A stretch of 64,000 nt of DNA from Methylotuvimicrobium sp. KM2 (lineage in GTDB: Bacteria; Pseudomonadota; Gammaproteobacteria; Methylococcales; Methylomonadaceae): NCBI RefSeq assembly GCF_038051925.1, contig NZ_CP150634.1, positions 682,001 to 746,000 on the forward strand, given 5' to 3'. The notes beneath the pieces were generated by a model that was not told the DNA's origin, did no database searches, and saw only the letters and a list, made by a program, of their open reading frames with translations. Positions 17,457-26,510 of this stretch are shown here, piece after piece (position 1 is the stretch's first letter; each line of letters starts with the position of its first letter). The position numbers were made by a program, and so were the translations under genes.

Positions 17457-18573
17457 GCCGCGAATTTTTGCTGTTGCGGAAAATCAACGGCTTTTCGCCT
17501 GGCGCCAATGATGCGGACTTCGCCGAGTCAATGGCTTCTCGTACGACATGCCGGTTCGGCGATTTGCTGCAGACCGGGTCGGTGTTGTACATATCGCCGG
17601 TCAACAAATAGGCTTGGCAGCGGCAGCCGCCGAAGTCTTTTTCCTTTTCGTCGCAACTGCGGCAGGGTTCCTTCATCCAATCGAAGCCTCGAAAGAAATT
17701 GAAGGCTTTCGACTCATTCCAAATTTCCTCGATGCTGTAATCGTTGACATTCGGGCAATCCAGGCCCGGCAGTTCGCGGGCCGAATGGCAAGGCAGCGCG
17801 ACGCCGTCCGGCGCGATCGTCAGAAAAGTCGTGCCCCAGCCGTTCATGCAGGCTTTCGGGCGGTCTTCGTAATAATCGGGCACGACATAATAGATTTTCA
17901 TCTTGCCGGCGACTCTTTCTTTATAAGCCTGAGCGATCGCTTCGGCCTGTTCGAATTGTTCCCGGGTCGGTAGCAACAGGTCGCGGTTGGCATGGGCCCA
18001 GCCGTAATATTGCGTGTTCGCGAGCTCCAGATAATCGGCGCCGAGTTCTTCGGCCATTTCAAGTATCTGTTGCATTTGATGAATGTTTTCGCGGTGAATC
18101 ACGACGCATAAGACCATCGGATAGCCGTGTTTCTTGACCAAATGCGCGACTTCTCTCTTATGTTCGTAAGACGTGGTGCCGGCAATATGGTCGTTCAATT
18201 CCTGCGTGCTGGCCTGAATGCTGACTTGAATATGGTCGAGCCCGGCTTGTTTCAGTTCGACGATGCGCTCTTCGGTCAGGCCATAGCCTGATGTGATCAA
18301 GTTCGAATAATAACCCAATTCGCGCGCGTGCTTGACCAGTTCGGACAAATCGCGGCGCACCAGCGGCTCGCCGCCGGACAAGCCTAGTTGTACCGCGCCC
18401 ATCTTGCGCGCTTGAGACAAGATTCGTTTCCAGTCATCGGTTGAAAGCTCCGACGGGTATTTTGCATAATCGAGCGGATTCGAGCAATAAGGACACTGCA
18501 GCGGGCAAGCATAAGTTAGCTCGGCCAGCAGCCAGCGGGGAGGGGTAATATTAATCTTGTCTGATCCAGCCAT
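17446..18573 (-). CDS. pqqE: PqqA peptide cyclase PqqE (radical SAM)
   Basis: 375 residues. Radical SAM enzyme that links Glu and Tyr of the PqqA peptide, the first committed step of PQQ synthesis. The cluster motif is Cys23-x3-Cys27-x2-Cys30 (CPLQCPYC). The C-terminal SPASM cysteines are in [28 protein letters not shown] and DPVCSKS. The start overlaps the end of pqqD by 23 bases, consistent with PqqD presenting PqqA to PqqE. Confidence 0.97.
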   Translation of the reverse strand: MAGSDKINITPPRWLLAELTYACPLQCPYCSNPLDYAKYPSELSTDDWKRILSQARKMGAVQLGLSGGEPLVRRDLSELVKHARELGYYSNLITSGYGLTEERIVELKQAGLDHIQVSIQASTQELNDHIAGTTSYEHKREVAHLVKKHGYPMVLCVVIHRENIHQMQQILEMAEELGADYLELANTQYYGWAHANRDLLLPTREQFEQAEAIAQAYKERVAGKMKIYYVVPDYYEDRPKACMNGWGTTFLTIAPDGVALPCHSARELPGLDCPNVNDYSIEEIWNESKAFNFFRGFDWMKEPCRSCDEKEKDFGGCRCQAYLLTGDMYNTDPVCSKSPNRHVVREAIDSAKSASLAPGEKPLIFRNSKNSRQVM

Positions 18574-18823
18574 TTTGTAGTGCTACGTCCAGAAATGCGA
18601 TGATGTCGTTACGAAGACCTGTGGTTTCGAACTTTCGTTCCAATTCGTCGACGATTTGCTGCGGTTTACGCTTGCCGTCGCAAAGCTTTAGGATTTCGGC
18701 GGAGCTTTGGTTGAGCTCGACCATGCCTTCGGGATAGAGAATAACGTCTTTTTGTTGGGCTTCTTCCCATTGCAGCCGGTGCGTCGGCGAGAAGCGGATG
18801 TTTTTTTCCGGGTCGATGGTCAT
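18551..18823 (-). CDS. pqqD: PQQ synthesis peptide chaperone PqqD
   Basis: 90 residues. Binds the PqqA precursor and delivers it to PqqE. Typical features are [14 protein letters not shown] at the N terminus, YPEGMVELN and a C-terminal helical part ending LQNGWIRQD. It lies 85 bases downstream of a Uma2-family gene that separates it from pqqC. Confidence 0.95.
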   Translation of the reverse strand: MTIDPEKNIRFSPTHRLQWEEAQQKDVILYPEGMVELNQSSAEILKLCDGKRKPQQIVDELERKFETTGLRNDIIAFLDVALQNGWIRQD

Positions 18824-18907
18824 AGTGTTTTGATTCGAATAATGGCTAATGGTAATACCGAAAAATTTTCAAGTAGCAGGTTGCGGTGAGGTTCCGGTTT
18901 TGCCTTT

Positions 18908-19468
18908 TCAATCAAGCAGGCTGCCTAAGTTGATTGAAAGGCAATCGAATTGAATCGATTGTCCGGATTCCTCGGCATGGTAAATGTGCTGCATTTTATA
19001 GCTGTTTTCAAGCGGTTCGGTAAAACGGGTCACTGTTTTTTTGTCGATATCGATCAGCCAGCACTCGGGAATCGCATATTTGGCATAGAGCGGTATTTTG
19101 GTGTTCAAGTCGTAACTGGCGGTCGAGTCGGACACCTCGATCAGCAACAGAATTTCGTTCGCTTCCGGATGCCGTGTTCGATAAAAATCGGTTTTAGGTT
19201 CGACGACCGCCAAGTCGGGTTGCGGCACGGAAAAATCGCCGAGTCGAACCGGGTCCTGAATGCGCACGATTGCGCGGTCGCTCAGTTTTTTAATCAAGGC
19301 ACTTGCCAAAAAGCTGACGATGCTTGCATGCTTGCTGCCAATCGGTGCCATATCGAAAAACTCTCCTTCAATCAATTCGATGCGGGACTCTTCATTGAAC
19401 AGGCCTCGTTCCGCCATGCGATCGAAATCTGAAATGCTGAACAAATGTTTTTGTATCGCCGTTTGCAT
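18908..19468 (-). CDS. Uma2-family (DUF820) putative endonuclease, first of two in the pqq cluster
   Basis: 186 residues. The PD-(D/E)xK-type core is visible: GEFFDMAPIGSKH, PQPDLAVVEP (acidic), and ILLLIEVSDSTASYDLNTK followed by YAKYAIPECWLID. Uma2 proteins are predicted nucleases, very common in cyanobacteria and in genomes rich in repeats. Their role is unproven. It sits between pqqC and pqqD, an unusual position. Confidence 0.85.
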   Translation of the reverse strand: MQTAIQKHLFSISDFDRMAERGLFNEESRIELIEGEFFDMAPIGSKHASIVSFLASALIKKLSDRAIVRIQDPVRLGDFSVPQPDLAVVEPKTDFYRTRHPEANEILLLIEVSDSTASYDLNTKIPLYAKYAIPECWLIDIDKKTVTRFTEPLENSYKMQHIYHAEESGQSIQFDCLSINLGSLLD

Positions 19469-19477
19469 TACGTTATT

Positions 19478-19948
19478 TCAACTCGGTAGATGGATTTCGA
19501 CATTCATCTTGGATTTTTCGATTTTGCCGGAGGCGTCGTAATAATCGATAAGTCCGTTTTCCCAAACGATCCAGACTTCACCGGCACCAGCTTCCAAATA
19601 GCATTGGGTTTTTTTCAGCATCTCCTCTCTCGAGTTGGAAGGCGATACGATTTCGACGCAAACTTCCGGTGCCTGACTGTACGGCGTTTCGTAACCGTGG
19701 CGATCGATAAAATCTTTTGAGCACCAGGCAACATCGGCAACCTTGACGCCTTCCGTGGTTTGAATGGAGCATTCGGTGATTGTCTCTCCGTTTTTAAGAT
19801 TTTGCTCGAGCCGGTTGCCGAGGAAGAGTTGCAATCGACCGTGTTTGTTCGAGGCCGGCGTCATTTCGATTTTGCCATAGCGATTCAGCTCTATCTTGAA
19901 GGGAAGGTTTTGTAAACTTGGGTCATTGATGACATCGGACCATTGCAT
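19478..19948 (-). CDS. Uma2-family (DUF820) putative endonuclease, second of two in the pqq cluster
   Basis: 156 residues from the ATG at 19948, chosen because it falls 13 bases after the pqqC stop; an upstream frame extension would overlap pqqC. Core motifs: MTPASNKHGRLQ, GVKVADVAWCS, PEVCVEIVSPSNS and YLEAGAGEVWIVW. It is 9 bases ahead of the other Uma2 gene and only distantly similar to it, so they are not a recent duplication. Confidence 0.85.
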   Translation of the reverse strand: MQWSDVINDPSLQNLPFKIELNRYGKIEMTPASNKHGRLQLFLGNRLEQNLKNGETITECSIQTTEGVKVADVAWCSKDFIDRHGYETPYSQAPEVCVEIVSPSNSREEMLKKTQCYLEAGAGEVWIVWENGLIDYYDASGKIEKSKMNVEIHLPS

Positions 19949-19961
19949 CGTGATTACCGGA

Positions 19962-20693
19962 TCAGGCTTTGATGTTGAAATAAGGCGGCATTTCGTTAAT
20001 ATAAGCCATATACATCGCATCGGCCATCGTCCAGAGCACGTTCAGCTTAAACTGTAGGATTTCGACCATGCGTTCCTGCTGTTCGCGGGTCTTGAACCAG
20101 TCCAGCGTCAATTCCAGTCCGTGTTCGACATCGCGGCGCGCTTCGGTGAGGCGCTTGCGAAAATAAATGTAACCTTCCTTTTCAACCCACGGATAATGTG
20201 TCGGCCAGTTGTCGAGGCGTTGCTGATGAATTTTCGGCGCGAACAGTTCGGTCAACGACGAACTGGCGGCCTCATGCCAATCGGCGCGGCGCGCGAAGTT
20301 GACATAGGCATCGACCGCGAAACGCACGCCGGGTAGTACATATTGAAGTGACGTAATTTCATCGCGAGTCAGGCCGACCGCGATACCGAGCCTAATCCAG
20401 GCTTCGATGCCGCCGGGATCGTTCGGATGGCCGTCATGATCCAATATCCGTTGAATCCAGATCGCGCGGGTCTTGCGGTCCGGACAATTGGCTAGGATGT
20501 TAGCATCCTTGATCGGAATCATGACCTGGTAATAATAGCGGTTCGCGACCCAGCCTTGGATTTGTTCCTTGGTCAGTTTGCCCTCGTTCATCAGCGTGTG
20601 ATACGGATGGTGGATATGGTAATACTTTTCCATCCCGCGAAGCTGGGCTTCGAATTCTTCACGGGTCCAGGGTTTTGATTCGCTGTTGCTCAT
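19962..20693 (-). CDS. pqqC: Pyrroloquinoline-quinone synthase PqqC
   Basis: 243 residues, a cofactor-free oxidase catalysing the last ring closure and oxidation in PQQ synthesis. Family motifs: [18 protein letters not shown] near the N terminus, [16 protein letters not shown] and [10 protein letters not shown]. It starts 20 bases after pqqB. Confidence 0.97.
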   Translation of the reverse strand: MSNSESKPWTREEFEAQLRGMEKYYHIHHPYHTLMNEGKLTKEQIQGWVANRYYYQVMIPIKDANILANCPDRKTRAIWIQRILDHDGHPNDPGGIEAWIRLGIAVGLTRDEITSLQYVLPGVRFAVDAYVNFARRADWHEAASSSLTELFAPKIHQQRLDNWPTHYPWVEKEGYIYFRKRLTEARRDVEHGLELTLDWFKTREQQERMVEILQFKLNVLWTMADAMYMAYINEMPPYFNIKA

Positions 20694-20713
20694 AGGATTT
20701 ACCGGGGTTTCTT

Positions 20714-21628
20714 TTATAAAACGATTTCCATGCCGTCGTAGGATACTTCGATGCCGGCGGCATCGAGTGTTTTACGCTGCTCGGAGTCTTCGTCCAAAAT
20801 CGGATTGGTGTTATTGATATGGATCAGTATTTTACGGGTGTTCGGCACGCCGTTCAGCACTTCGATCATGCCGCCTGGGCCAGATTGCGGTAAATGACCG
20901 ATTTCGCGGGCGCGTTTGTGACTGATGTTTTGCGAGACCATTTCGTCGTCGGTCCAAAATGTGCCGTCGACCATTACGCAATCGGCCAGTTGCATGGCGT
21001 CCATGACATGCGGTTCGATTTCGCCGAGCCCCGGTGCGTAGAAGGCTTTTTTTCCGGTCGAAATCTGTTCGATGATCACGCCGATATTGTCGCCGTCATG
21101 CGGGTCGTGGCGATGCGGCGAATAGGGCGGCGCCTTGCTTTTCAGCGACTGGGTATAAAATTTCAAATCTTCGATACCGGCAATCGTAAAGCTGCTGCCG
21201 TCTAGCGGAACCGGATGATGATTGACGGTGCAGTAATCTTCGAGCATTTTGAAGGTCGGGAAGCCGGTGCTGAGGTCTTGTTTGACCATGTCGCTGCAAT
21301 AAATATCGAGCGGCTGCCGGCTTTCGCGCAGCATCAATAAACCGGTCGTATGATCGATTTGGCTGTCGATCAGCAGGATTGCCTTGATGCCGGTGTCGCG
21401 GACGCCTTCGCGCGGTTGAATCGCCGGAAATGCATGGAGCTGTGTCAGGATGTCCGGAGATGTGTTGAACAGCAGCCAATTTCGGTCATCGGTGCTGACC
21501 GCGATCGACGACTGGGTGCGAGGGACGCCGTTCATTTCATTGCGGCGAATACGATGACAATTGTGGCAGTTGCAGTTCCATTGCGGAAAACCGCCGCCGG
21601 CTGCCGAGCCGAGAACTCTGATTTTCAT
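20714..21628 (-). CDS. pqqB: PQQ biosynthesis protein PqqB
   Basis: 304 residues from ATG 21628 ([19 protein letters not shown]), the usual length; the frame is open further upstream but lacks homology. Metallo-beta-lactamase-like fold, proposed to hydroxylate the PqqA-derived tyrosine. First gene of pqqB-C-uma2-uma2-D-E. It is separated from pqqA by about 410 bases that hold a terminator and a repeat. Confidence 0.95.
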   Translation of the reverse strand: MKIRVLGSAAGGGFPQWNCNCHNCHRIRRNEMNGVPRTQSSIAVSTDDRNWLLFNTSPDILTQLHAFPAIQPREGVRDTGIKAILLIDSQIDHTTGLLMLRESRQPLDIYCSDMVKQDLSTGFPTFKMLEDYCTVNHHPVPLDGSSFTIAGIEDLKFYTQSLKSKAPPYSPHRHDPHDGDNIGVIIEQISTGKKAFYAPGLGEIEPHVMDAMQLADCVMVDGTFWTDDEMVSQNISHKRAREIGHLPQSGPGGMIEVLNGVPNTRKILIHINNTNPILDEDSEQRKTLDAAGIEVSYDGMEIVL

Positions 21629-21828
21629 GGCATTGTTTCGAATGATTAAAAGAGCTGAATCATACGTCAATTAAAGGTTGTCCGCAAACGGCCGGGGCTT
21701 TGTTGCGTGCAAGGAAAGACTTTTAAGTCAAGCCGGGAAAATTTCTTATTCGAAACAGGAATTCGACGCAAAAAAGGCTATGTTTGCGTTAATAATTGAA
21801 ATTAATAATATGCGAATGCCGAAAAGAC

Positions 21829-21930
21829 TGTAGGGTACGCTGTGCGTACCGCAGGAGACCCGCCCGTAGCTTAACGTGCGCTCATGGGTTCCGTTGTGCC
21901 GACATTTAGGTACGCGTAGCGTACCCTACA
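21829..21930. repeat. Palindromic repeat between pqqA and pqqB
   Basis: TGTAGGGTACGC at the left and GCGTACCCTACA at the right are exact complements around a centre with GTGCGTACCGC and GGTACGCGTAG. It lies downstream of the pqqA terminator. Confidence 0.75.
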
Positions 21931-21994
21931 ATTCGTTTTGAGTTTTCAAGTGTTTCCGGTAGCGGAGGCAGCTATTACCGTATAAATAGCCAAA

Positions 21995-22020
21995 AAAAGG
22001 GGCTTTTACAAGCCCCTTTT
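21995..22020 (-). terminator. Terminator/attenuator just after pqqA
   Basis: AAAAGGGGCTT - loop - AAGCCCCTTTT forms an 11-bp hairpin. Read on the minus strand it is followed by a run of seven T. It starts 18 bases after the pqqA stop, so most transcripts should end there and a minority continue into pqqB. Confidence 0.85.
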
Positions 22021-22037
22021 CTATTCGACCGTAATGA

Positions 22038-22112
22038 TTAACGGTTGTAGATATACATCGTTACTTCAAAACCGAAACGCAGGTCTGTGTAGCTAGGTGT
22101 TTCCCATTTCAT
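22038..22112 (-). CDS. pqqA: PQQ precursor peptide PqqA
   Basis: 24-residue peptide. It carries the conserved EVTMY segment whose Glu and Tyr become PQQ, preceded by YTDLRFGF, and ends YIYNR. A GGAGG lies seven bases before the ATG and a near-consensus promoter lies 65 bases upstream. It is the substrate of PqqE/PqqD. The terminator after it gives the peptide its own abundant transcript. Confidence 0.97.
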   Translation of the reverse strand: MKWETPSYTDLRFGFEVTMYIYNR

Positions 22113-22177
22113 AATCAATACCTCCAGAAGTATGTTTATAAGTGTTATGCCAGCTTGATCAAGTAAGCTAGGTCGGA

Positions 22178-22206
22178 AGTATACGACGATAATTTAGGCA
22201 AAGCAA
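22178..22206 (-). promoter_or_regulatory. Promoter of pqqA
   Basis: On the minus strand TTGCTT (22206-22201), a 17-base spacer, then TATACT (22183-22178): a near-consensus sigma-70 promoter pointing at pqqA. Confidence 0.7.
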
Positions 22207-22357
22207 CCGATTGGTTTAGCGAATAGGCTTGGTTTGGAGCGGTGAAAAACCGAGATTCATATCGGAAATTGCATTTTTCGCTTGAGCCATCGTAATGACG
22301 GCGTTATATTCCTGATTCCAATAAAAAAAATAATGTTATAAAAACGAGGAGGAAATC

Positions 22358-22567
22358 ATGTCCGGTGATCTTATTCAATTGGTTGTGGCGATGTTAGTCA
22401 TTGCCTTGGTAGCTTTTGCACCGCTGGGTTATTTTATTTTGAAGTTCACACAGGAAAACGGCAAGCCGTTCGGCGAAGTCGAGCCTCATGGCGATAGTCC
22501 GTCTTTGGTCAACGATCTGGCGGAAAAGGCGATCGCGTTCGCGAAAGGACTGATGTCTAAGCAATAA
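22358..22567 (+). CDS. Small single-pass membrane protein, function unknown
   Basis: 69 residues with one N-terminal membrane helix (about 6-29, LIQLVVAMLVIALVAFAPLGYF) and a soluble tail with an amphipathic helix (LVNDLAEKAIAFAKGL). It has an excellent ribosome site (GAGGAGG, seven bases ahead). Divergent from pqqA across about 245 bases. I recognise no family. Confidence 0.7.
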   Translation: MSGDLIQLVVAMLVIALVAFAPLGYFILKFTQENGKPFGEVEPHGDSPSLVNDLAEKAIAFAKGLMSKQ

Positions 22568-22582
22568 TAATTTAATTCTAGA

Positions 22583-22735
22583 GGGTTCCCTCGCTCTGCG
22601 TGGGAACCCGGCTTAAGTCAAGCGTGCCGAATTTTAAATCGGTGATTTCATCATAAAAAAATTCACCATGAAGAGCATGAAGACAATGAAGAAAAAGACT
22701 ATAAAATTAACAGTCTAATTCTTCATGGTTATTCC
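22583..22735. repeat. REP-like unit and type D fragment
   Basis: GGGTTCCC...GGGAACCC hairpin (22583-22609), then a stretch with ACCATGAAGAGCATGAAGAC and TTCTTCATGGTTATTCC that matches the ends of the type D repeat. Confidence 0.6.
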
Positions 22736-22781
22736 GTAGTCATGAAAACCTTCACAGTCTCTGGAACGAGGAAACAAAGAA

Positions 22782-23345
22782 ATGAATTGGAAAAACACGC
22801 CTCGACGTTACGGTTCGCTGGCGATAAGCCTGCACTGGCTGATGTTTTTATTGATGGCGGGCCTTTATGCATGCATCGAATTGCGCGTACTATACCCGAA
22901 AGGCAGCGATCCGCGCGAAGCGTTGAAAATGTGGCATTTTATGTTGGGGTTGTCGGTCGGCTTATTGGTGTGGCTGCGTCTGACTGTACGCCTGAGTAAC
23001 GTCAAGCCGATGATCGAACCCGCCATTGCCGCATGGCAAAAATATTTGGCTTCCGCCGTTCACTGGAGTCTTTATTTGTTGATGATCGGCATGCCTTTGG
23101 CCGGATGGTTCATGCTAAGCGCAGCCGGTAAACCGATACCCTTTTTCGGCTTGGAACTTCCGCCTTTGATCGGCAAGAATCCGGAGCTCGCCAAAACGAT
23201 CAAGGAAGTCCATGCGACGGTCGGCACGGTCGGTTATTACGTAATTGGCTTGCATGTCTTGGCCGCGCTGTATCATCATTATCTCGCGAAGGATGATGCA
23301 CTGGTTCGAATGTTGCCGTTCAAAAAATATACTCATCGCACATGA
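22782..23345 (+). CDS. cybB: Cytochrome b561
   Basis: 187-residue di-haem inner-membrane cytochrome with four helices. Candidate haem ligands are His in SLHWLM (helix 1), WHFMLG (helix 2), VHWSLYLLM (helix 3) and LHVLAALYHHY (helix 4). The family passes electrons from quinol, in some cases to superoxide. GAGGAAA precedes the start. The physiological partner is not evident. Confidence 0.88.
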   Translation: MNWKNTPRRYGSLAISLHWLMFLLMAGLYACIELRVLYPKGSDPREALKMWHFMLGLSVGLLVWLRLTVRLSNVKPMIEPAIAAWQKYLASAVHWSLYLLMIGMPLAGWFMLSAAGKPIPFFGLELPPLIGKNPELAKTIKEVHATVGTVGYYVIGLHVLAALYHHYLAKDDALVRMLPFKKYTHRT

Positions 23346-23393
23346 AAATTCGGCATTATAATCCCTCGCCCACAATGGGAGAGGGCTCTGGGG

Positions 23394-23569
23394 CATAAGC
23401 GCCAACTTAAGGAAAAACGCGTCATTCCGCCAGGGATTGGCGGAATCCAGGGCTAGGGATGGCAATGCTTAGCTTCACACCCATGTAACATGGATATCGG
23501 CAATCCATGTTGATATGACGAATCAAGCCACAAATGCACTATAGAATAAACATTAAGTTGGCGCCTATG
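23394..23569. mobile_element. MITE, CATAAGCGCC family, copy 1
   Basis: 176 bp with inverted ends CATAAGCGCCAACTTAA and TTAAGTTGGCGCCTATG and no coding capacity. Shares TTCCGCCAGGGATTGGCGGA, GATATGACGAAT and CATAGAATA-like blocks with the copy at 55472. It splits a CCCTCGCCC...GGGTGAGGG repeat. Confidence 0.8.
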
Positions 23570-23742
23570 GAGGGCTGGGGTGAGGGGTTTAAAAAACCGA
23601 AATTTGAAGTGCGATAGGTATAACACACAGCGCTCTTGATGTTATGAGTCAAGATTCCCAAGCTTTCCATGAAACCCGCCGGAGACCCTTTAATACCACG
23701 ATTTTCCGGCGAAAACGATCAATTCTTTCACTCCTTGTTCAA

Positions 23743-24756
23743 ATGAACCTTTATCCATTAATTCGCCCGATATTATTTTCCCTCGATCCCGAAGTCAGTC
23801 ACAACCTAACCTTGAAGGCGCTGCAAGCCGCGCATCGTTCGGGATTGTCATCGGTGCTGTATCCTAAACTGCCTGCCAAGCCGGTCAAGATCATGGGGCT
23901 CGAATTCAAGAATCCGGTTGGCTTGGCCGCCGGGCTCGACAAAAACGGGGATTATATCGATGCGATGGCTGCCTTAGGTTTCGGCTTCATCGAAATCGGT
24001 ACGGTCACGCCGCGCCCGCAACCGGGTAATCCGAAACCGCGCTTGTTCCGTCTGCCCGAGCATCAGGCGATCATCAATCGCATGGGCTTCAACAATAAAG
24101 GCATCGATCATCTGTTGAACCGCGTCGAACACTGTCGATATAAAGGCGTGCTCGGCATCAACATCGGCAAGAATTTCGACACGCCGATCGAAAAGGCCGC
24201 CGACGATTATTTGATCGGCTTGCGCAAGGCCTACCGTGCGGCAAGCTACATCACGATCAATATTTCCTCGCCGAATACGAAAAATCTTCGGCAATTGCAG
24301 CAGGGCGACGAAATCAAGGGTCTGATTGCGGCATTGAAGGAAGAACAAGTGAAATTGCAACGAGAACACGGCAAATACACGCCGTTGGCGCTCAAGATCG
24401 CGCCCGACTTGACGCCGGATGAGGTCCGCCATATCGCAGCGCTATTGCTCGAGTTTGAAATCGACGCGGTTATTGCAACCAACACGACGATCGCAAGGGA
24501 TGCAATCGCGGGCCATAAATTGGCCGAAGAGGCCGGCGGCTTGAGCGGAGCGCCGGTCAAGAAAAAATCGACCGAAGTCGTCGCTGCCTTGGCAACGGAA
24601 TTGAACGGTAAGCTACCGATTATCGCGGCCGGCGGAATACTGAGCGGAGACGATGCATTGGAAAAGCTACAAGCCGGCGCGAGTCTAGTTCAGGTCTATA
24701 GCGGCCTGATTTACAAAGGTCCGGAATTGATCGCCGATATTTTGCGGAAAATTTGA
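23743..24756 (+). CDS. pyrD: Dihydroorotate dehydrogenase (quinone), class 2
   Basis: 337 residues from ATG 23743. The frame is open about 100 bases upstream, but the family begins with the membrane-associating helix [14 protein letters not shown]. Converts dihydroorotate to orotate with ubiquinone as acceptor. FMN and active-site motifs: [37 protein letters not shown] (catalytic Ser) and [12 protein letters not shown]. Stands alone between repeats. Confidence 0.96.
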   Translation: MNLYPLIRPILFSLDPEVSHNLTLKALQAAHRSGLSSVLYPKLPAKPVKIMGLEFKNPVGLAAGLDKNGDYIDAMAALGFGFIEIGTVTPRPQPGNPKPRLFRLPEHQAIINRMGFNNKGIDHLLNRVEHCRYKGVLGINIGKNFDTPIEKAADDYLIGLRKAYRAASYITINISSPNTKNLRQLQQGDEIKGLIAALKEEQVKLQREHGKYTPLALKIAPDLTPDEVRHIAALLLEFEIDAVIATNTTIARDAIAGHKLAEEAGGLSGAPVKKKSTEVVAALATELNGKLPIIAAGGILSGDDALEKLQAGASLVQVYSGLIYKGPELIADILRKI

Positions 24757-24892
24757 GCGTTGTAGCCCATCTTTTATCGAGAAGCAGAGAGTTTCTCGAG
24801 CTGAACTCCCAAGCAAAGAGCTTGGGAATGCGCGGTGAGCGGAATCGTGTCATAGCAGGTCTTCTGTGAGGTAACGCTTCCGCCGTCCCTTG

Positions 24893-26272
24893 CTATTTCG
24901 TATCGACCAAAGGCCAAAAACTTCGTTTCCGTCCGTGTTGCGCGCGCAATTGCTGCTCATAGACAGTATGGTTGATCATCGGGCCGTATTCCGGTTTTTG
25001 CTGATCCAGTTTGCGCAGTTCTTTGAGATAATCGGCGGCATAATGGTAGGCTTGGGATTTGCCTCTATTCAGAATGTCGTCGAGCAGACAACGTTGCAGG
25101 ATGATACGAATCAAAACGGCGCCGGCCGGCACCAGTCCAAGCAAATGGGTCAATGTCAGGTAATGACATTTAGCCAGTTCGCCCGACTCTGCAAACAACA
25201 CCTGACGAGAGCGGTCGAACTCGCCCAATTGGAACAACAATTCTAGCTTTGCCGAGACAGAACTTTTAAGCATGGCCTGCTCGATCGTTCGTTGGCGCAG
25301 ATCCTCGGCCTCATCTTTCTCGGCCAGTGGCAAAAGCGCTTGAAGATTTTCAAAGGTTGGGCTGATGTCGAGGCGGGCTTTAAGTGCCTCCTTTTGCTGG
25401 TGCGGCAGATCAAGCGCACGGTAACATTCGGCCAATAGAGATAATCGTTCGGCATTGTTGTTTTGCCAACCGGTAGCCGGCCACGGTTCAGTTAGCCATT
25501 TGAGCGCGCCTTGATAATCTTCGCAGCGCAAATAAAAACGCGCCAGATTGCCGATCTGTAACGAATTCGGTTCCGGACTGACCAATAGCATCGAGCGTTC
25601 ATACAGAGCCGGATCTTTCAAGGCTTCGGCAATGCCTTGCAAATTCGCTAGCTCGCTAAAATAACCGGTACCGTTGGGGTTTTGGTTCAGCGCATTGCGC
25701 ACGCCTGTTTCATAAAACAACGCCAAGTGTCTCAATTCTTCTTCGGGTAACAGTTGATGCGCATTCGGCAGCAAGACGTCGTATATACCATAGTCATTTT
25801 CATTGACCAGGTTTTTGACTCGATCCTGCCATCCTTCCGGCGGGGCGGGGCTCAATCGGGCGGCTTGCAGCCATAATATGCAAGCATCCTGATAAACACC
25901 GCCGATAGCACCATTGGAATCATCACTGCGTTCCAGGCTATTGACGGAAGTGGCCAGCAAGGCATCTAGCAGCTTAAATGCCTGTTCCGGCGCTGAGGGC
26001 ATTATATGGTGTTCGATTTCCGCCAAAAGTTCTTGTATCTCATCCGCCAAGGACTCGGCTTCGTAGTAATCGACAAAGTTTTTTTGATGTTTCAGTGTCG
26101 AGATTTGCTGTCTCAACGATCTCGTCAAGGCATTGCTGTCTTCGCTTATCAGTAAGCGCTCTATACGTCGGTCGAGTCTTTCATCTTCGCCGTACAGGCT
26201 GCAGATAAAATCGGCAAGTACTTCTTGCGGTAGTTCGTTTAAGCGTGTTCGCAACGTGTTTTCTTCATTCAT
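24893..26272 (-). CDS. DUF6880-like helical repeat protein
   Basis: 459 residues, almost entirely helical with TPR-like pairs in the middle (LARFYLRCEDYQGALKWL, LLAECYRALDLPHQQKEAL). The N-terminal part (LPQEVLADFICSLYGED, RIERLL) and the ending RSFWPLV match, as I recall it, the DUF6880 family. Probably a cytoplasmic protein-protein interaction scaffold; function unknown. It is convergent with pyrD. Confidence 0.6.
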   Translation of the reverse strand: MNEENTLRTRLNELPQEVLADFICSLYGEDERLDRRIERLLISEDSNALTRSLRQQISTLKHQKNFVDYYEAESLADEIQELLAEIEHHIMPSAPEQAFKLLDALLATSVNSLERSDDSNGAIGGVYQDACILWLQAARLSPAPPEGWQDRVKNLVNENDYGIYDVLLPNAHQLLPEEELRHLALFYETGVRNALNQNPNGTGYFSELANLQGIAEALKDPALYERSMLLVSPEPNSLQIGNLARFYLRCEDYQGALKWLTEPWPATGWQNNNAERLSLLAECYRALDLPHQQKEALKARLDISPTFENLQALLPLAEKDEAEDLRQRTIEQAMLKSSVSAKLELLFQLGEFDRSRQVLFAESGELAKCHYLTLTHLLGLVPAGAVLIRIILQRCLLDDILNRGKSQAYHYAADYLKELRKLDQQKPEYGPMINHTVYEQQLRAQHGRKRSFWPLVDTK

Positions 26273-26378
26273 TTAAAACAATCTCATCGAATTTCTTTTT
26301 TTTCTGTTCGCTGTTATTTTTCTGTTTCTCAAGCTCTGTTTGGGAAGCTAAGCAGGGAAGCTCCGGCTTCCAGAAAAC

Positions 26379-26510
26379 TCACCAGTCACGAACGACATCG
26401 ATCAAGCCCGCCTGCCCCGGATAGTTCCGAACGCTCGGATAGCGCCAATATTCGGGCAGATCCACGTAACCGTGTTTCACGGTATTGTGATGAATATAGT
26501 TCAGTTTCTA
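26379..26510 (-). pseudogene. C-terminal fragment of a REP-associated tyrosine transposase (RAYT)
   Basis: The minus frame ending at the TGA at 26379 reads NYIHHNTVKHGYVDLPEYW, then RYPSVRNY and VVRDW. This is the conserved C terminus of Y1-type transposases of the RAYT group, which are thought to move REP elements. An in-frame stop at 26508 ends the upstream reading, and the catalytic His-x-His and Tyr parts are missing. It lies in decayed DNA. Confidence 0.8.
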
